A DNA stretch of 64,000 bases from Ampelomyces quisqualis (taxonomy: Eukaryota; Ascomycota; Dothideomycetes; Pleosporales; Phaeosphaeriaceae). The notes under the pieces were generated by a model. It saw only the letters and a program-made list of their open reading frames with translations. It did no database searches and was not told the origin of the DNA. The stretch spans positions 1,738,501-1,802,500 of the forward strand of contig JAGTXZ010000002.1 in assembly GCA_018398575.1 (NCBI GenBank), in the 5' to 3' direction. Both the position numbers and the translations under genes were made by a program. Each line of letters begins with the position of its first letter. Within the stretch, counting starts at the first letter, position 1. Of this stretch, positions 1 through 9,347 are shown piece by piece.

Positions 1-959
1 ATAAGAAGCTTATAGTAGTTATTAAATGCCTTAAAGTATAGACGCTAGAGCTTTAAAGTGTCTACAAGCTGTTTACTATTTTTATAAACTATAAAAATCT
101 AAAATACTTTACAACTACGCAATTACTTATAGAGTAACAATAATATTAGTTAGAACTGCTGTTTAAATTCTGCTTTTACCTCTAGTACTACTTAGAGCGC
201 CTTACTACTTGTCTAGACGCGCTAAGCTAGCGTAAGCAGGATGCGCAGAGTTATATACTATAACTAGAGCGCGTTATAACTCTACTTTCTATCTAGTCTG
301 TGTCTACACAGCCCTATAAGAGGGACTGTTTACTTTCTCTAGAAGATCTCTTCTTCTTAGACTAACACATGCAAGAGCTTTAGAATAAGGCTATACACTA
401 AGATAAGATATATTAAGCCTATTTGCAAGTAGTACACTAGGGCGCTAGAGTATTTCTATTAGAAGCTAAAACAAATTAATAAGTTAGTAACTGTAACGTC
501 TCTGCGTATAGTGCGCTTTAGTAGAGAAGCGTAATGTAGCTGCTAAAGTAGAAGCTACTTACTATAATAGTTATTTAGTAAGCACATAACTTAAACTTAG
601 CTAGTTACTTAAGTAAAAATAAGACGTTTTAGATCTTGCGTAAAGACTATTATTAAGATAAGATAGCTGCAGATATTGCTTAGTTTGTCTATAACTATTA
701 TTGTTACAAAGCTTACGTATCTTACCTCTAATAACAGAGTCTTTTGCAGCTAATCCTAGTTGTAGATTAATACTAGGCCTAAATCTCTATAGATTTTATA
801 GTAAATCTCCTATAAGCTTACAAAGCCTCTCTCTAATATCTCTTAGTTATTACTAATAGGCTGTCTAAATACGTATAACTAGAAGCTATACTATTAATAA
901 AGGCTAAAGACTGCGCAAAGTAATTTAAAGAAGTCTAGTAGTAGTTCTATAGTTTTCTA

Positions 960-1250
960 AGTAATATAATTAGCAACTGCAGCTTAGACTAGCTAGAGAG
1001 ATTCTAGAAAACTCTGTGTAAGCTTGTTAGAGTTAAACAACTTCTGTCTACAGCACACTACTCTTAAACAGACAGCAGCACAAAATAAGCTAACTAAAAA
1101 GTACAATTAGTCTTAAAGGTTATAATAAACTTTTTCTAAACAAATTAGCTCTAGTGCCTTACTACTTACTAGCTAGCGCTTAATAACAGGAACTCCTCTA
1201 CAACTAGTGTTAGCTCTAATTTACTACTAAAAAGATACAATATACTGCCT
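960..1250 (+). pseudogene. Integrase core remnant of G2 copy A
   Basis: In the forward frame around 1056-1073 the codons read His-Tyr-Ser-stop-Thr-Asp. This is the retroviral-type integrase signature HPQTDG after CCN-to-TAC style and CAG-to-TAG changes, and a Glu-stop-Val-Asn remnant of ERVNQ follows. The family integrase inserts the cDNA copy into the genome. Here the core is broken by several in-frame stops. The same motif sits at 44975-44992 in copy B, which confirms the frame. Confidence 0.75.
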
Positions 1251-3202
1251 ATCTAGCCTAAGCATATCTAATAAGTGTTCTGTATAATAGTAAAGAAAAG
1301 AGCTGTCTAGTTTATACACTACCTACAAGAAGAAATAGAAATAGCCTAAGCAGCAATCTTATATACTTAGTAAAAATAACAAGAGGCTATAGATTAGGCA
1401 CGTTAACTAGCACGCTAATATTAGGTTAGAGACAAGGTATAGTTCTTAATAAAAAACGTTAAAACAGTATAGCAAAGCAAGAAGTTAGACTAGCTATAAG
1501 TAAAGTATACTATAGTAGCTGTGCTAACGCTACTTACAGTTACTTTAGATTTACTAGAAAGCCTTTATAAAACAGTGCACGTTAACCTTGTTAAACTAGC
1601 CTCTAAAGACCTACTCCTAAGCTAAGTCCTCTAAGACTCTAGACTAGAACTAGCGCTAGAACTAGAAGATAAGAACAAAGATCTGCGCAAATAGAAAGTA
1701 GAAGAAATACTCTAAGAGAAAAACATATAAGGCTATAACAAGAAACAAGTGCTAGTTAAGTAGAAGAGATAGCTTACACTATTATAGTACCTAAAGAAGA
1801 ACTTTCTTAATATAAAAGCACTTTACACATTTAAAGGCAACTAGACAAAGCGTTTACAAGGCAACATTACTTAAAGGATAATAAGTACATAAATTTAGAG
1901 CTACGTAGGCTATAGGAAATTTATTTTAGGCTCTAAAGAAGTAACTATCTAGAGATAGCTAGGCTCTTATAAAAGACTCTAAGGAGTTAGCCTAAGGGCA
2001 CAACAAAGACATAACAGCTTAAGCCTAATTTTTAATAAAAGGTAACTTGTTATTATTAGAGGACGCAAAGCAGTAATAGTAGTAATAGAGTAGGCCTAAA
2101 AGGCTGTTACTAAAGCCTGTAGGCAACGCTACGCGTAGCTTAAAGTAAGAAGAGATAAGAGTAGCAGTAAGAGTAGCGCAGAAGAAAGCCTTGCGCAATC
2201 TTTAGTTAGTAAACTTACAGACAAAAGGCAGGCTAGCTACTACTTACGTTCTAGTTAGCTATAATCTTGCGCTGCAACGCTATTATCTCTTGTATACCTT
2301 AGCCTAATATATTTAGAGTAGAAGCTAGGTTGTTTACCTAGTTTCTATAGCTAGGCGTTGTAATAACAAGAGATAACAATAGAGTGTTAAGAGTAAAGCT
2401 AAAGGCTAAGGCTGTTACACTACTATTTTAAGTAAGCTAGTAAGCTACCTTAAAGTTAAGCTTAGTGTTATAGAACTATAGTAAGTTAAAAGAATAGTTG
2501 CAGAACAGGTATAGCTAAAAAACTACTTATAGCCTTTAAGTACGTAGAAGCGCGTATACTAGCCTTCTTAACGTACACCTTTATATTCTTACTGTTAGTA
2601 ACAAGCTTATAGGCCTTAAGAGCTGCGTAAAGAGCTAGATACGCAGAGAACTAGCCTGTAAACAACTTGCAACAGCATTTTGCTATATAACAAAAGCTAT
2701 ACTTCTTACTACTATCCTACACGCAGTTAATACAGCTGTAAACTGCGCACTTTTTAACGTATAATAAGTAGTTAAACTGCACGCGCTTTAGCGTTGCAGC
2801 CTTATTATTAGAGTTACTAGTTACTTTATAACTACTTGTATAATAACAGCGCCTTAAGGGCGTAACAAAGTTAGAGAAAAGGCGCTTAGAGCGCATAAAA
2901 GACAATATTAGAAAGTAATTAATAGGTTAATTGTTAGAAGAGCAAGTATAGTTAGTGTGTAGTCTAGGCGTAGTCTAAAAGTAGAAAGAGAAACTAAAGG
3001 AGAATAGTGTTAGTAGTGTAAGAACTAGGACAAAGCTAGCTAAGCACTAATACAAAATTACAGTAGGCGCACAGACGTACGCGCACAGTAGGCAGCTAAG
3101 TAACAAGTAGCGCTAGAACAACCTTAGCCTGTCTTTGTAACACAATTGCTATATTACAACAATATAGGCCTTTATATTAAAAAGAGGGTAAGTAAAGAAG
3201 TA

Positions 3203-3389
3203 TGTAATAGGCTAGGCTTTGCCTAGCCCTTTGCCTTCTTAGGAAGAGCTTAGTCTAGCCTTACTACCTCTTTATAGACTAGCACGCACAGAGGGTATAT
3301 AAACCCCTTTTGTAACTAGTAGAGAAGCTTAAGAAATACAACTCTTTCTAGTACCTTATTGTTCTATCTTTGCAGGCTAGCCTATAACA
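3203..3389 (+). repeat. 3' LTR of G2 copy A (187 bp)
   Basis: The segment starts TGTAATAGGC and ends CCTATAACA, giving TG...CA termini. It matches the two LTRs of G2 copy B (40767-40953 and 47122-47308) in length and almost throughout in sequence. It is preceded by a purine-rich stretch (about 3176-3202) that fits a polypurine tract. A TATA-like GTATATAAAC lies near 3295. Confidence 0.92.
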
Positions 3390-4593
3390 ACTATTAGCTA
3401 CTATTACGCTAGAGGAGGTAAAGCTACGCTTTACGCTATACCTGCAAACAACAAACAACTACTACCTACTAACTAATAGAATTAAGATTCTACTAATTAG
3501 AAGAGGTAGAAGAGCTAGAGAATACTAACAGCCTTAGTCTAAGGTTTAGAGACTTAGACAGACGCTACTAGTAATCTTACAACCTACTCTAATAGTACTA
3601 TACTACTTAAGAAACTGCTAAAGTAATCTAACTAGAGAGCTAACTAAAGCTAAAGCTACTAAGTAGTTTAATAAGTAGTAGAGTAAGCTCTTTTATATAT
3701 TGCTAACTATATTCTTAGATAGCTCTAAATAACAAATCTAAAGTAAATAAGTAGTTAGTTATAGCTATACTATCTACTAGGCTTAGATACTAATTACGTC
3801 TAGTAGTAGAACACTTAACCTGCAGTTATACGTGTTTAATACTAAAGTAGTAAGCACTCTTAGAGAACTCTAACATACTATAAAACTCTTTCTACTAGGC
3901 TACTAGAATATATAGATATATATTTATAGCACTTTAGTTATTTAGTTTATAAGAGAAAGCGCACTACTCTTCTCTTAATAGGCCTTCTTACAAATCTATA
4001 ACGTAATACAGATTTATAGTATACAAATATACTAGTTTCTAGAGTATATAGGTATAGCAGAAAACAAATAGGCTAACTAGCTTACTAACACTAAAGCGTA
4101 CGCCTTAAGCCTGCCTAGAGGGCTAGCCTATAAACTAATAGTATTAGGGATACGCTCTATTACAAAAACTCTACTATAATCTACTAGAAGCAGATAGTAG
4201 GCTAATAAGAAAGCTAAATTATCTAGCTAGTATAACTAGTAGAACCTCTTATATAACTCTTTAAAGCTACTAACAGGACTAGAACTACTACGCTCTACAC
4301 TTACCTAACTACTATTAATATAGTTAAAGCACAGTAACTTTACATAGTATTACAAAAAGTTTAACTATAATAACGCTACTCTTTACTATTTATATAGAAG
4401 CCTAAAGACTTCTAAACATATTATACACTACTGTAAGACGTAAGCAACGTTTAATAAATAGCTACTTTACTCCTTAACTCTACTATCCTCTGCTATAGAA
4501 GAACTTAACTATTTAGCTAACGTGCTTAGCTAGCCTTGCAACTTTAAAGCCCTACTTTAACTTACAAAATACTACACTGCAATTTGCCTCTAA
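3390..4593 (+). pseudogene. Non-LTR retrotransposon (LINE) 3' end with RNase H domain, RIPed
   Basis: One forward frame gives a stop-ridden but recognisable RNase H domain. The start motif is Phe-x-Asp-x-Ser at 3712-3726, a central Glu-type block follows, and Gly-Ile-Ala-Glu-Asn-Lys-stop-Ala-Asn occurs at 4051-4080, corresponding to the GNExAD motif. Downstream is a His-rich and Cys-rich tail (His at 4330, a His-x3-Cys-like pattern near 4420-4432) typical of the C-terminal zinc motif of fungal Tad/I-type LINEs. The frame ends with TAA at 4591-4593. RNase H removes the RNA template during target-primed reverse transcription. The 5' part, including endonuclease and reverse transcriptase, is not in the window because G2 copy A is inserted upstream. 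Family assignment rests on motif order only. Confidence 0.72.
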
Positions 4594-4958
4594 TAAAAGT
4601 CTTAGTAATTAAAAACACAGAAATAGGTAGCTTTTGCTGCCTGTAATGCTGTAGAACTATACTTTCTATCTCTTATTTGCTTTGTACCTCTCTATTATTT
4701 ACTCTACACCTCTCTAATGCTACTCTTTTCCTTATCACAGAGCGGGCTAGAACCTTCCTATCTGGGCGAGAGCCCTAGACCATTTTAGCCTCACAAGCCT
4801 CAGAATGTACTGTAGAGTCTCTTTAACTGGCGGAAGAACGCTATTAGATCACGCACAACCCTAGACTAGGCTCTCTCTAGTAGTGCTCCACCACTATAAA
4901 ATCCAGAGCAGGGCCCGCCTACATATCCTTCGGGAGGTTTTCAAAGGGCGTTAAACCA
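4594..4958. other. Transition from RIPed LINE tail to normal-composition DNA
   Basis: Up to about 4735 the sequence is TpA-rich and stop-rich, probably the 3' untranslated tail of the LINE. From about 4740 GC content rises and CpA/TpG dinucleotides reappear. No gene, tRNA or clear poly(A) tail was seen. The boundary marks the left edge of the only non-RIPed island in the window. Confidence 0.55.
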
Positions 4959-4979
4959 AATCAATCAATCAATCAATCA
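4959..4979. repeat. (AATC)n microsatellite
   Basis: About five perfect tandem copies of the tetranucleotide AATC/TCAA occur here. It is short, with no coding role visible. Confidence 0.95.
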
Positions 4980-5416
4980 TAGGTTATCGTACAATGACAG
5001 TCCACAGCCAACCGGGGCCAACTCCTTTCCAGATCAGCTACATATTGGCATTCTTCGATGTTCCAGACGTTTCACGGCAGGTTCCAACATCAACCTTCCT
5101 TGCGTACTTGTCGTGACTTCATATGGCCTTAATCGCCATGTGAGAGCTGTGTCGCATGGCGATCAACTTTGATTTGCAAGATGGCGTGTTCCGTAAGCGC
5201 AATCTTGTCATGACTATTACTGCTTCGTCTCAATACCTGTCGAATGCTCGCCCCGCTCGTGTCCTACAACCCACAAGGTCTTTGGAGATTTGAACTACTG
5301 CGTCTGTTTGGTGATAGGCAATCCCCCAAGTCGCCGTCAGAAATTTCCATCTTTATTCCTAGCACCGCATAATATGTCTCCCATCACAAACCACTAATCT
5401 TCCACGTTAATCCAGG
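4980..5416. other. Non-RIPed intergenic DNA
   Basis: Balanced base composition with normal CpA/TpG. The only plus-strand ATG with a modest reading frame starts at 4994 and stops at 5116 (40 codons). It has no signal peptide or domain I recognise, so I do not call it a gene. Nothing else could be supported. Confidence 0.5.
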
Positions 5417-5528
5417 CTGTTTGACTGTTTGGCTGTTTGGCTGTTTGGCTGTTTGGCTGTTTGGCTGTTTGGCTGTTTGGCTGTTTGGCTGTTTGGCTGT
5501 TTGGCTGTTTGGCCGTTTGGCCATTTGC
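5417..5528. repeat. 8-bp minisatellite, CTGTTTGG
   Basis: Unit one is CTGTTTGA (5417-5424). Eleven perfect CTGTTTGG units follow (5425-5512), then CCGTTTGG (5513-5520) and a degenerate CCATTTGC (5521-5528). Because 8 is not a multiple of 3, the array stays open in more than one frame and encodes a periodic Leu-Phe-Gly-Cys-type peptide. Those frames are artefacts of the repeat. The homogeneity of the central units suggests recent slippage. Confidence 0.97.
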
Positions 5529-6149
5529 TCATGGATTTCTTCCACGATGCGCACGAGCAATCAAAGCGACCCCTTCACACAAGTTAGACACAAAAACTGT
5601 CTCCGCTGTTTGCTTGATTGCCATGCACTCATCCTAACACCTCTTATCTGTTCTCGTCCATTCCCGATCTCTTTCGCATCATCTCCTCACCACAGCTCAT
5701 ATCCAAATCAGCCCAGTTCAACCTAACCTCAAGATCCACTACCCCGCCCACCTCCACAATACCCCTTCTCTTCCAATCCCCTCACCATCATCTATGCCGT
5801 TCAGCACGCTCATTCATGCTCTGTTGTAATACCATAAACAGTAGCAAAACCTCTATACAATTGCCTCACGTGCTATCCAAGCAGTGTCATCTTAGCCGAC
5901 TTCAGAAGCTCTGATATTAGCTAAGGAACCACACTAGATGGCTATATACAGTTTAGGCGGCAAGTTGATAGGAAAACAGGCTAAGTGTTCCTACAATACG
6001 GCCACAATTCCCTATTACATCCCTGGCTTTCCCTGCCAATTTTTCGTTCGTGTTTCCAACATGTTGTACTCCCCAACACACACCAACAGCCAATCCTCTT
6101 AGGCTCTCAATGTCGGCTTATGCGACGGCATTAGACATCAGGCTGGCCC
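5529..6149. other. Non-RIPed intergenic DNA downstream of the secreted-protein gene
   Basis: C-rich, normal composition. It contains the 3' flank of the minus-strand gene at 6150. Short open frames here (for example 5618-5914 plus) have no signal peptide, domain or start context I can support. No terminator or polyadenylation signal could be assigned with confidence. Confidence 0.5.
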
Positions 6150-6557
6150 TTAGGGGCAAACACTTTTGGTCCACCGGTACGAGTCAGCCCCCTTAAGACC
6201 GTCATCCAGTTTGAAAGAGGGGGGGTTCCCGGGATGAATGACGTAAATACGGGAAAAATCCTGCGTGGCGTTGGCCGTGACGCCTGGAGGGCAGAAACCT
6301 TCGCTGTATGCGTACAGGCAGTAGGGACCTTCGATCATTTCGTTTGACGTAATGTCATGTTTCGTGATGCGGAGGCCCACTGCTGGGCGGTCTAAATGAA
6401 AGCAGCCTTTATTCCCCACGTCAAAGTGTGTCCTCGTTTTTGACGCCTCTTGGCCGTGTTGGTCGTAGAATTCAGAGTACACGTTGAACAAGGCGTGGCT
6501 AGTACATGCTAGTGTGCTGAGGAGCGCAACTGTAGTAGCTGGGGTCAAGAGTAGCAT
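6150..6557 (-). CDS. Small secreted cysteine-containing protein (candidate effector)
   Basis: An intact 135-codon frame, the only convincing gene in the window. The open frame extends 60 codons further upstream (to 6737), but I start at the ATG at 6557. That choice places a classical signal peptide at residues 1-22 (hydrophobic Leu/Ala/Thr/Val core, cleavage likely after Ser-His-Ala), has A at -3, and leaves TATA-like sequence at 6615-6622 upstream. The mature part, about 113 residues, has four cysteines (Cys52, Cys80, Cys89, Cys134), which could form two disulfides. It also has one N-glycosylation sequon (Asn96-Ala-Thr) and no transmembrane segment. It ends Trp-Thr-Lys-Ser-Val-Cys-Pro. I recognise no named family. 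Size, secretion signal, cysteines and position between RIPed repeats match the profile of fungal secreted effectors. That role is inference; it could also be a cell-wall or antimicrobial secreted protein. No intron is needed. Confidence 0.8.
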   Translation of the reverse strand: MLLLTPATTVALLSTLACTSHALFNVYSEFYDQHGQEASKTRTHFDVGNKGCFHLDRPAVGLRITKHDITSNEMIEGPYCLYAYSEGFCPPGVTANATQDFSRIYVIHPGNPPSFKLDDGLKGADSYRWTKSVCP

Positions 6558-6614
6558 GTTTGCTTTTCGGTCGTTTGGGGAGAACTGTACATAGATTATA
6601 AGTCTGAGAACGTG

Positions 6615-6622
6615 TTTAAATA
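6615..6622 (-). promoter_or_regulatory. TATA-like box of the secreted-protein gene
   Basis: On the minus strand this reads TATTTAAA, 58-65 bp upstream of the chosen ATG at 6557, a plausible fungal TATA position. A second AT-rich CTTATAA lies nearer the start (about 6597-6603). Either could serve; no transcript data are available. Confidence 0.4.
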
Positions 6623-6874
6623 GACGTTTACAGGTGTAAGAGAAGACGATTACCTCTGGTTGAATGGTTGTTATATTACGGGGAAAATTGTGACAAAAGC
6701 CTTGAGAACAAATGTACGGATACGAGCCCGTTCTCACGGATCCGTCTTCAAGTACTTGTTAAGTAGATTTTTGTGAGTGACATTGCTTCCCAGCAGTAGG
6801 GTAGACTACGTGGTGGCATGTCAACTCAGGCAGCAGGTCACTCGGCAGACTTGGGAATTGGTTAGCGTAGGAAG
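6623..6874 (-). promoter_or_regulatory. Upstream region of the secreted-protein gene
   Basis: About 250 bp of normal-composition DNA between the TATA-like box and the first repeat at 6875. It presumably carries the promoter. No operator-like inverted repeat or known regulator site was recognised. RIP-type sequence begins only about 300-400 bp upstream of the start codon, so the promoter borders mutated repeats. Confidence 0.4.
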
Positions 6875-6933
6875 AAATTGTCCGCTAGGCCACGATTAGA
6901 TTAAAAATTGTCTGCTAGGCCACAATTAGATTA
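6875..6933. repeat. Two-unit 29-bp direct repeat
   Basis: Units 6875-6903 and 6905-6933 share AAATTGTC-GCTAGGCCAC-ATTAGATTA. They differ at two places (TCCG versus TCTG and CACG versus CACA), both C/T or G/A transitions. This is the outermost repeat at the right edge of the non-RIPed island. Confidence 0.85.
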
Positions 6934-6949
6934 CTGTGCACGCTAGACT

Positions 6950-7180
6950 TAAAACACGTTTAAGCTACATTTTACACACATGTAAACTACATTTTAAACA
7001 CGTTTTAACTACATTTTAAACACGTGTTAACTACATTTTAAACACGTTTTAACTACATTTTAAATATATTTTAGATATAAAAAAAATTATATAGAAACAC
7101 ATTTTAAACGCGTTTTAAACACGTTTTAAACACGTTTTAAAGACGTATTAAATATGTTTTAGACATATTTTAAATATAGT
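6950..7180. repeat. 22-bp AT-rich tandem repeat with ACACGT cores
   Basis: About four good units of roughly AAACACGTTTTAACTACATT plus two bases lie at 6965-7065. They continue as shorter AAACACGTTTT-type units to about 7150. Units vary by C/T changes and contain the palindromes ACGT and TTTAAA. No coding potential. Confidence 0.8.
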
Positions 7181-7184
7181 AAAA

Positions 7185-7275
7185 CTTAGTTTAAGGTTAG
7201 AGTTAGCTTAAGGTTAGAGCTAGTTTAGAGTAAGAGTTAGTTTAGAGTAAGAGTTAGTTTAGAGTAAAGGTTATA
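7185..7275. repeat. About 17-bp tandem repeat, AGAGTTAGTTTAGAGTA
   Basis: Several head-to-tail units of GGTTAGAGTTAG / AGAGTTAGTTTAGAGTA, directly next to the 22-bp array. Low complexity, purine-rich on the plus strand. Confidence 0.75.
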
Positions 7276-7337
7276 GAGTATATATAAAAAAAAAATGTAT
7301 TACAAACACGTTTAAAATGTGTTCTAGTAGGCTAACT

Positions 7338-7549
7338 GTAACTACTATAGATCTAACTTAAAATTTTTCTCTAAAGAGCGTCTATACTACTTTAGGTATT
7401 CTAAAGTCTGCTAAAGCACATTCTATAGTTAGTTAACATGCTACTACTATGTTAACTAACTATAGGATATCTCTTGGCAGACTTTGGAATACCTAAAGTA
7501 GTATAGGTAACCTTCGGAGAAAATTTTCAAGTTAGATCTACTGTGGTAC
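7338..7549. repeat. Long inverted repeat (hairpin), arms about 100 bp
   Basis: The left arm, about 7338-7437, is the reverse complement of the right arm, about 7451-7549, around a 13-bp centre. Clear paired blocks are AGATCTAACTT with AAGTTAGATCT, ATACTACTTTAGGTATT with its complement, and ATAGTTAGTTAAC with GTTAACTAACTAT. Most mismatches are C/T. The left arm has TpA where the right arm keeps CpA/TpG, for example CTAAAG against the complement of CTTTGG. It could be a foldback MITE or a palindromic junction. No terminal duplication was recognised. Confidence 0.85.
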
Positions 7550-7703
7550 AAGGCAAAAGTATTGTACTAGTAGGAGTAGTACGGAGGAGCATTTCAAAAG
7601 TCTGTTCCCCCCCTTTCTAGTCAGCGCACAGAGCAGATACAGGGGTCTATCGGCCCGATAACTGTCGATCTCAATCTTGATCGTGATACTCTGTACTCTG
7701 TAC

Positions 7704-7896
7704 TAATCGTGGTGTTAATTGTGATACTAATTGTGGTGTTAATTGTGATACTAATTGTAGTGTTAATCGTGATACTAGTTGTAGTGTTAATCGTGATATT
7801 AATCGTGATAGATATCGATCTTGATCGTGATATTAATTGTGATATTAATCGTGATATTAATTGTAATCTTAATCGTGATATTAATTGTGATCTTTA
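7704..7896. repeat. 12-bp minisatellite, GTGATATTAATC/T
   Basis: About 16 units of the pattern GTGATACTAATT / GTGGTGTTAATT / GTGATATTAATC run across this span, broken once near 7810-7825 by ATCGATCTTGATC. The 12-bp period leaves all frames open and gives a Val-Ile-Leu periodic peptide that is not a gene. Units differ mainly by C/T and A/G transitions. Confidence 0.92.
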
Positions 7897-7949
7897 TTAG
7901 TTCTACGTACATTTTTGCCTTCTTTGTACTTATTGCCTCCTTTTAACTT

Positions 7950-9190
7950 AATGATCTTTTGAACATAAATTAGAATCTGTTTAATCTAGCCCTGTATCTT
8001 CTCTTAAGGCAGCTTATTCTAACACTGTTTCTATACCTAGATAGCCTAAGATCTACTCTTTAGTGTTCCTTTCTTTGTTGTAGATCTCTTTATCTAAAAC
8101 TAGTAAGGCTTAATAGTGTTTAAGTTAGGTAAATTACTATACTAAAGAAGCTATACTACCTTCTTCTAACTATATATAATCTGTTAAACGTAGTAGCTAT
8201 AAGCAGGTACTTTATCCTCTTAAATAAGAGTACCTAGCTAGTCTTTTATATACTCCTTAGTAAATAGAATTAACTTTAGCTTTATAATAATTAACTAGTA
8301 ATACTACTAGTTAATACTAGAGCCTTTGCCTTGTGTTAACTTGCTATACTCTTAATTCTATTTCTATTTAAGTTTCTTGCTTAGCTTTGTACGTAAACTA
8401 AGCCTTTCTATTTCTGTTTTAAGCTTTTACTTCTCTTTTATTAAAGGTTCTAATCCTTTATTTAATTAATTAATCTTTTATATTACTTGTTCCTTCTTTT
8501 ACTTTATTTTAAGCATCTAACAGTAATAAGGTCCTTTCTTTTTATATATAAAACAATCCTAGAGTATAAACTTAGAATAGCTCTTTTATCTCTTACGTAT
8601 ACAGCTCTTAACAACAGCCTTAGTACTTTTTCTCTAGATCCTATACTCTCTATATTAGTAAAAGAGTATAATAGTAGTCTTATTACTCTAAATTACATTC
8701 TTCTACTTCTTAAGAGTCTACTTCTAACGCTTAAGGCACCAAGTAAGCCTCTTCTCCTTTATCTTCTTTGTTAATCTAGGTTTTCTTATTAGCTTTGTCT
8801 TCTTAAATCTTACTTTTCTAAGTACTCTCTAGACTGTAGAAGCTAAGATATCTAGCCTATCTTAACTAAGATTGCCTGTAATATTAGTATAGGTTTTCTC
8901 TTAGCTATATCTATCTCTTATTATAAGGTTTACAACTTTTTTAAAGGCCTTCTGTTGTTTAGATAGCCTCTTAGATCTTAGTGCGCCTTTAATATATTTA
9001 TTCTCTAACTTTAAAGGCCTTGTACTAGAATTAAAGCCTCTCTTAATTACCTTAGCGTATATTAAATTAATTATACGCTTCTAAGCACTAGTAATACTAG
9101 TAATCTTATTGTTTAACTTTCTATTAGCCTTATAGGCTATAATTAAGGCCTAGGTAGTAAGGTTAAAAACAGGTGTAAAAGTATTAAACA
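7950..9190 (-). pseudogene. Tc1/mariner-type transposase, RIPed (copy A)
   Basis: On the minus strand one frame carries the order of features of a Tc1 transposase. An Arg/Lys-rich HTH part lies near 8990-8820 (Thr-Val-stop-Arg-Val-Leu-Arg-Lys, the TVxRVLR motif, around 8835). A DDE domain begins with Trp-Lys-Asn-Val-Ile-stop-Ser near 8685, in place of W-x-VIxSDE. Then comes Phe-Met/Ile-Leu-stop-Asp-Cys-Phe near 8550, a Gln-Glu-Asp-Lys-Val-Pro-Ala-Tyr block (the DNAPAH motif) near 8220, and a Pro-Lys-Leu-Asn remnant of SPDLN near 8120. Many TAG and TAA replace Trp and Gln. Transposase would cut and paste the element at TA sites. Inverted termini were not found. The open plus-strand frame at 8487-8774 is only the antisense shadow. 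Confidence 0.75.
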
Positions 9191-9347
9191 AAGAGAAGTA
9201 AATAGAGGAGAAGAGAGGGCACGTTAGTTATACAAGAAAATATTTAATTTATTATTTAGGCCTTTATTTAGGCCTATACCTATATATCTACCTTTGTATC
9301 TACTCTATACGTTAACTAGAGGAGAGAATAGACTTTTAAAATGCTTT

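Larger units (their letters stand above)
1..3389 (+). mobile_element. Ty3/Gypsy LTR retrotransposon G2, copy A (3' part, RIPed)
   Basis: This stretch aligns by eye along its whole length with 43925-47308, the 3' half of a complete Gypsy element further right (G2 copy B), with scattered C/T and G/A differences. It begins in the RNase H region, runs through an integrase remnant, then a long 3' internal segment and a 187-bp LTR. The left end of the element lies outside the window. Every forward frame is interrupted by TAG and TAA, so no protein can be made. It is inserted in a LINE RNase H region that resumes at 3390; the expected target duplication on this side would be ACTAT (3390-3394), but its partner is out of view. 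Confidence 0.9.

Noticed and set aside
2717..2905. 62-codon minus-strand open frame, with a homologous one at 46637-46828
   Set aside because: Antisense to the G2 element 3' region in both copies. RIP removes sense-strand CAG/TGG but leaves antisense frames open. No start context or domain.
5421..5726. Open plus-strand frames over the octamer repeat (also 5437-5637 and 5618-5914)
   Set aside because: The Leu-Phe-Gly-Cys periodic peptide is a direct product of the 8-bp array and is open in two frames. The downstream part lacks any gene feature.
6558..6737. Longer start for the secreted protein (ATG at 6737, 195 residues)
   Set aside because: It would bury the signal peptide at residue 61 and place the TATA-like sequence inside the coding region. 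The ATG at 6557 has better context.
7709..7900. 63-codon plus-strand frame of Val/Ile/Leu repeats
   Set aside because: Translation of the 12-bp minisatellite; no biological sequence signal.
8487..8774. 95-codon plus-strand frame
   Set aside because: Antisense to the DDE domain of the Tc1 transposase remnant on the minus strand.
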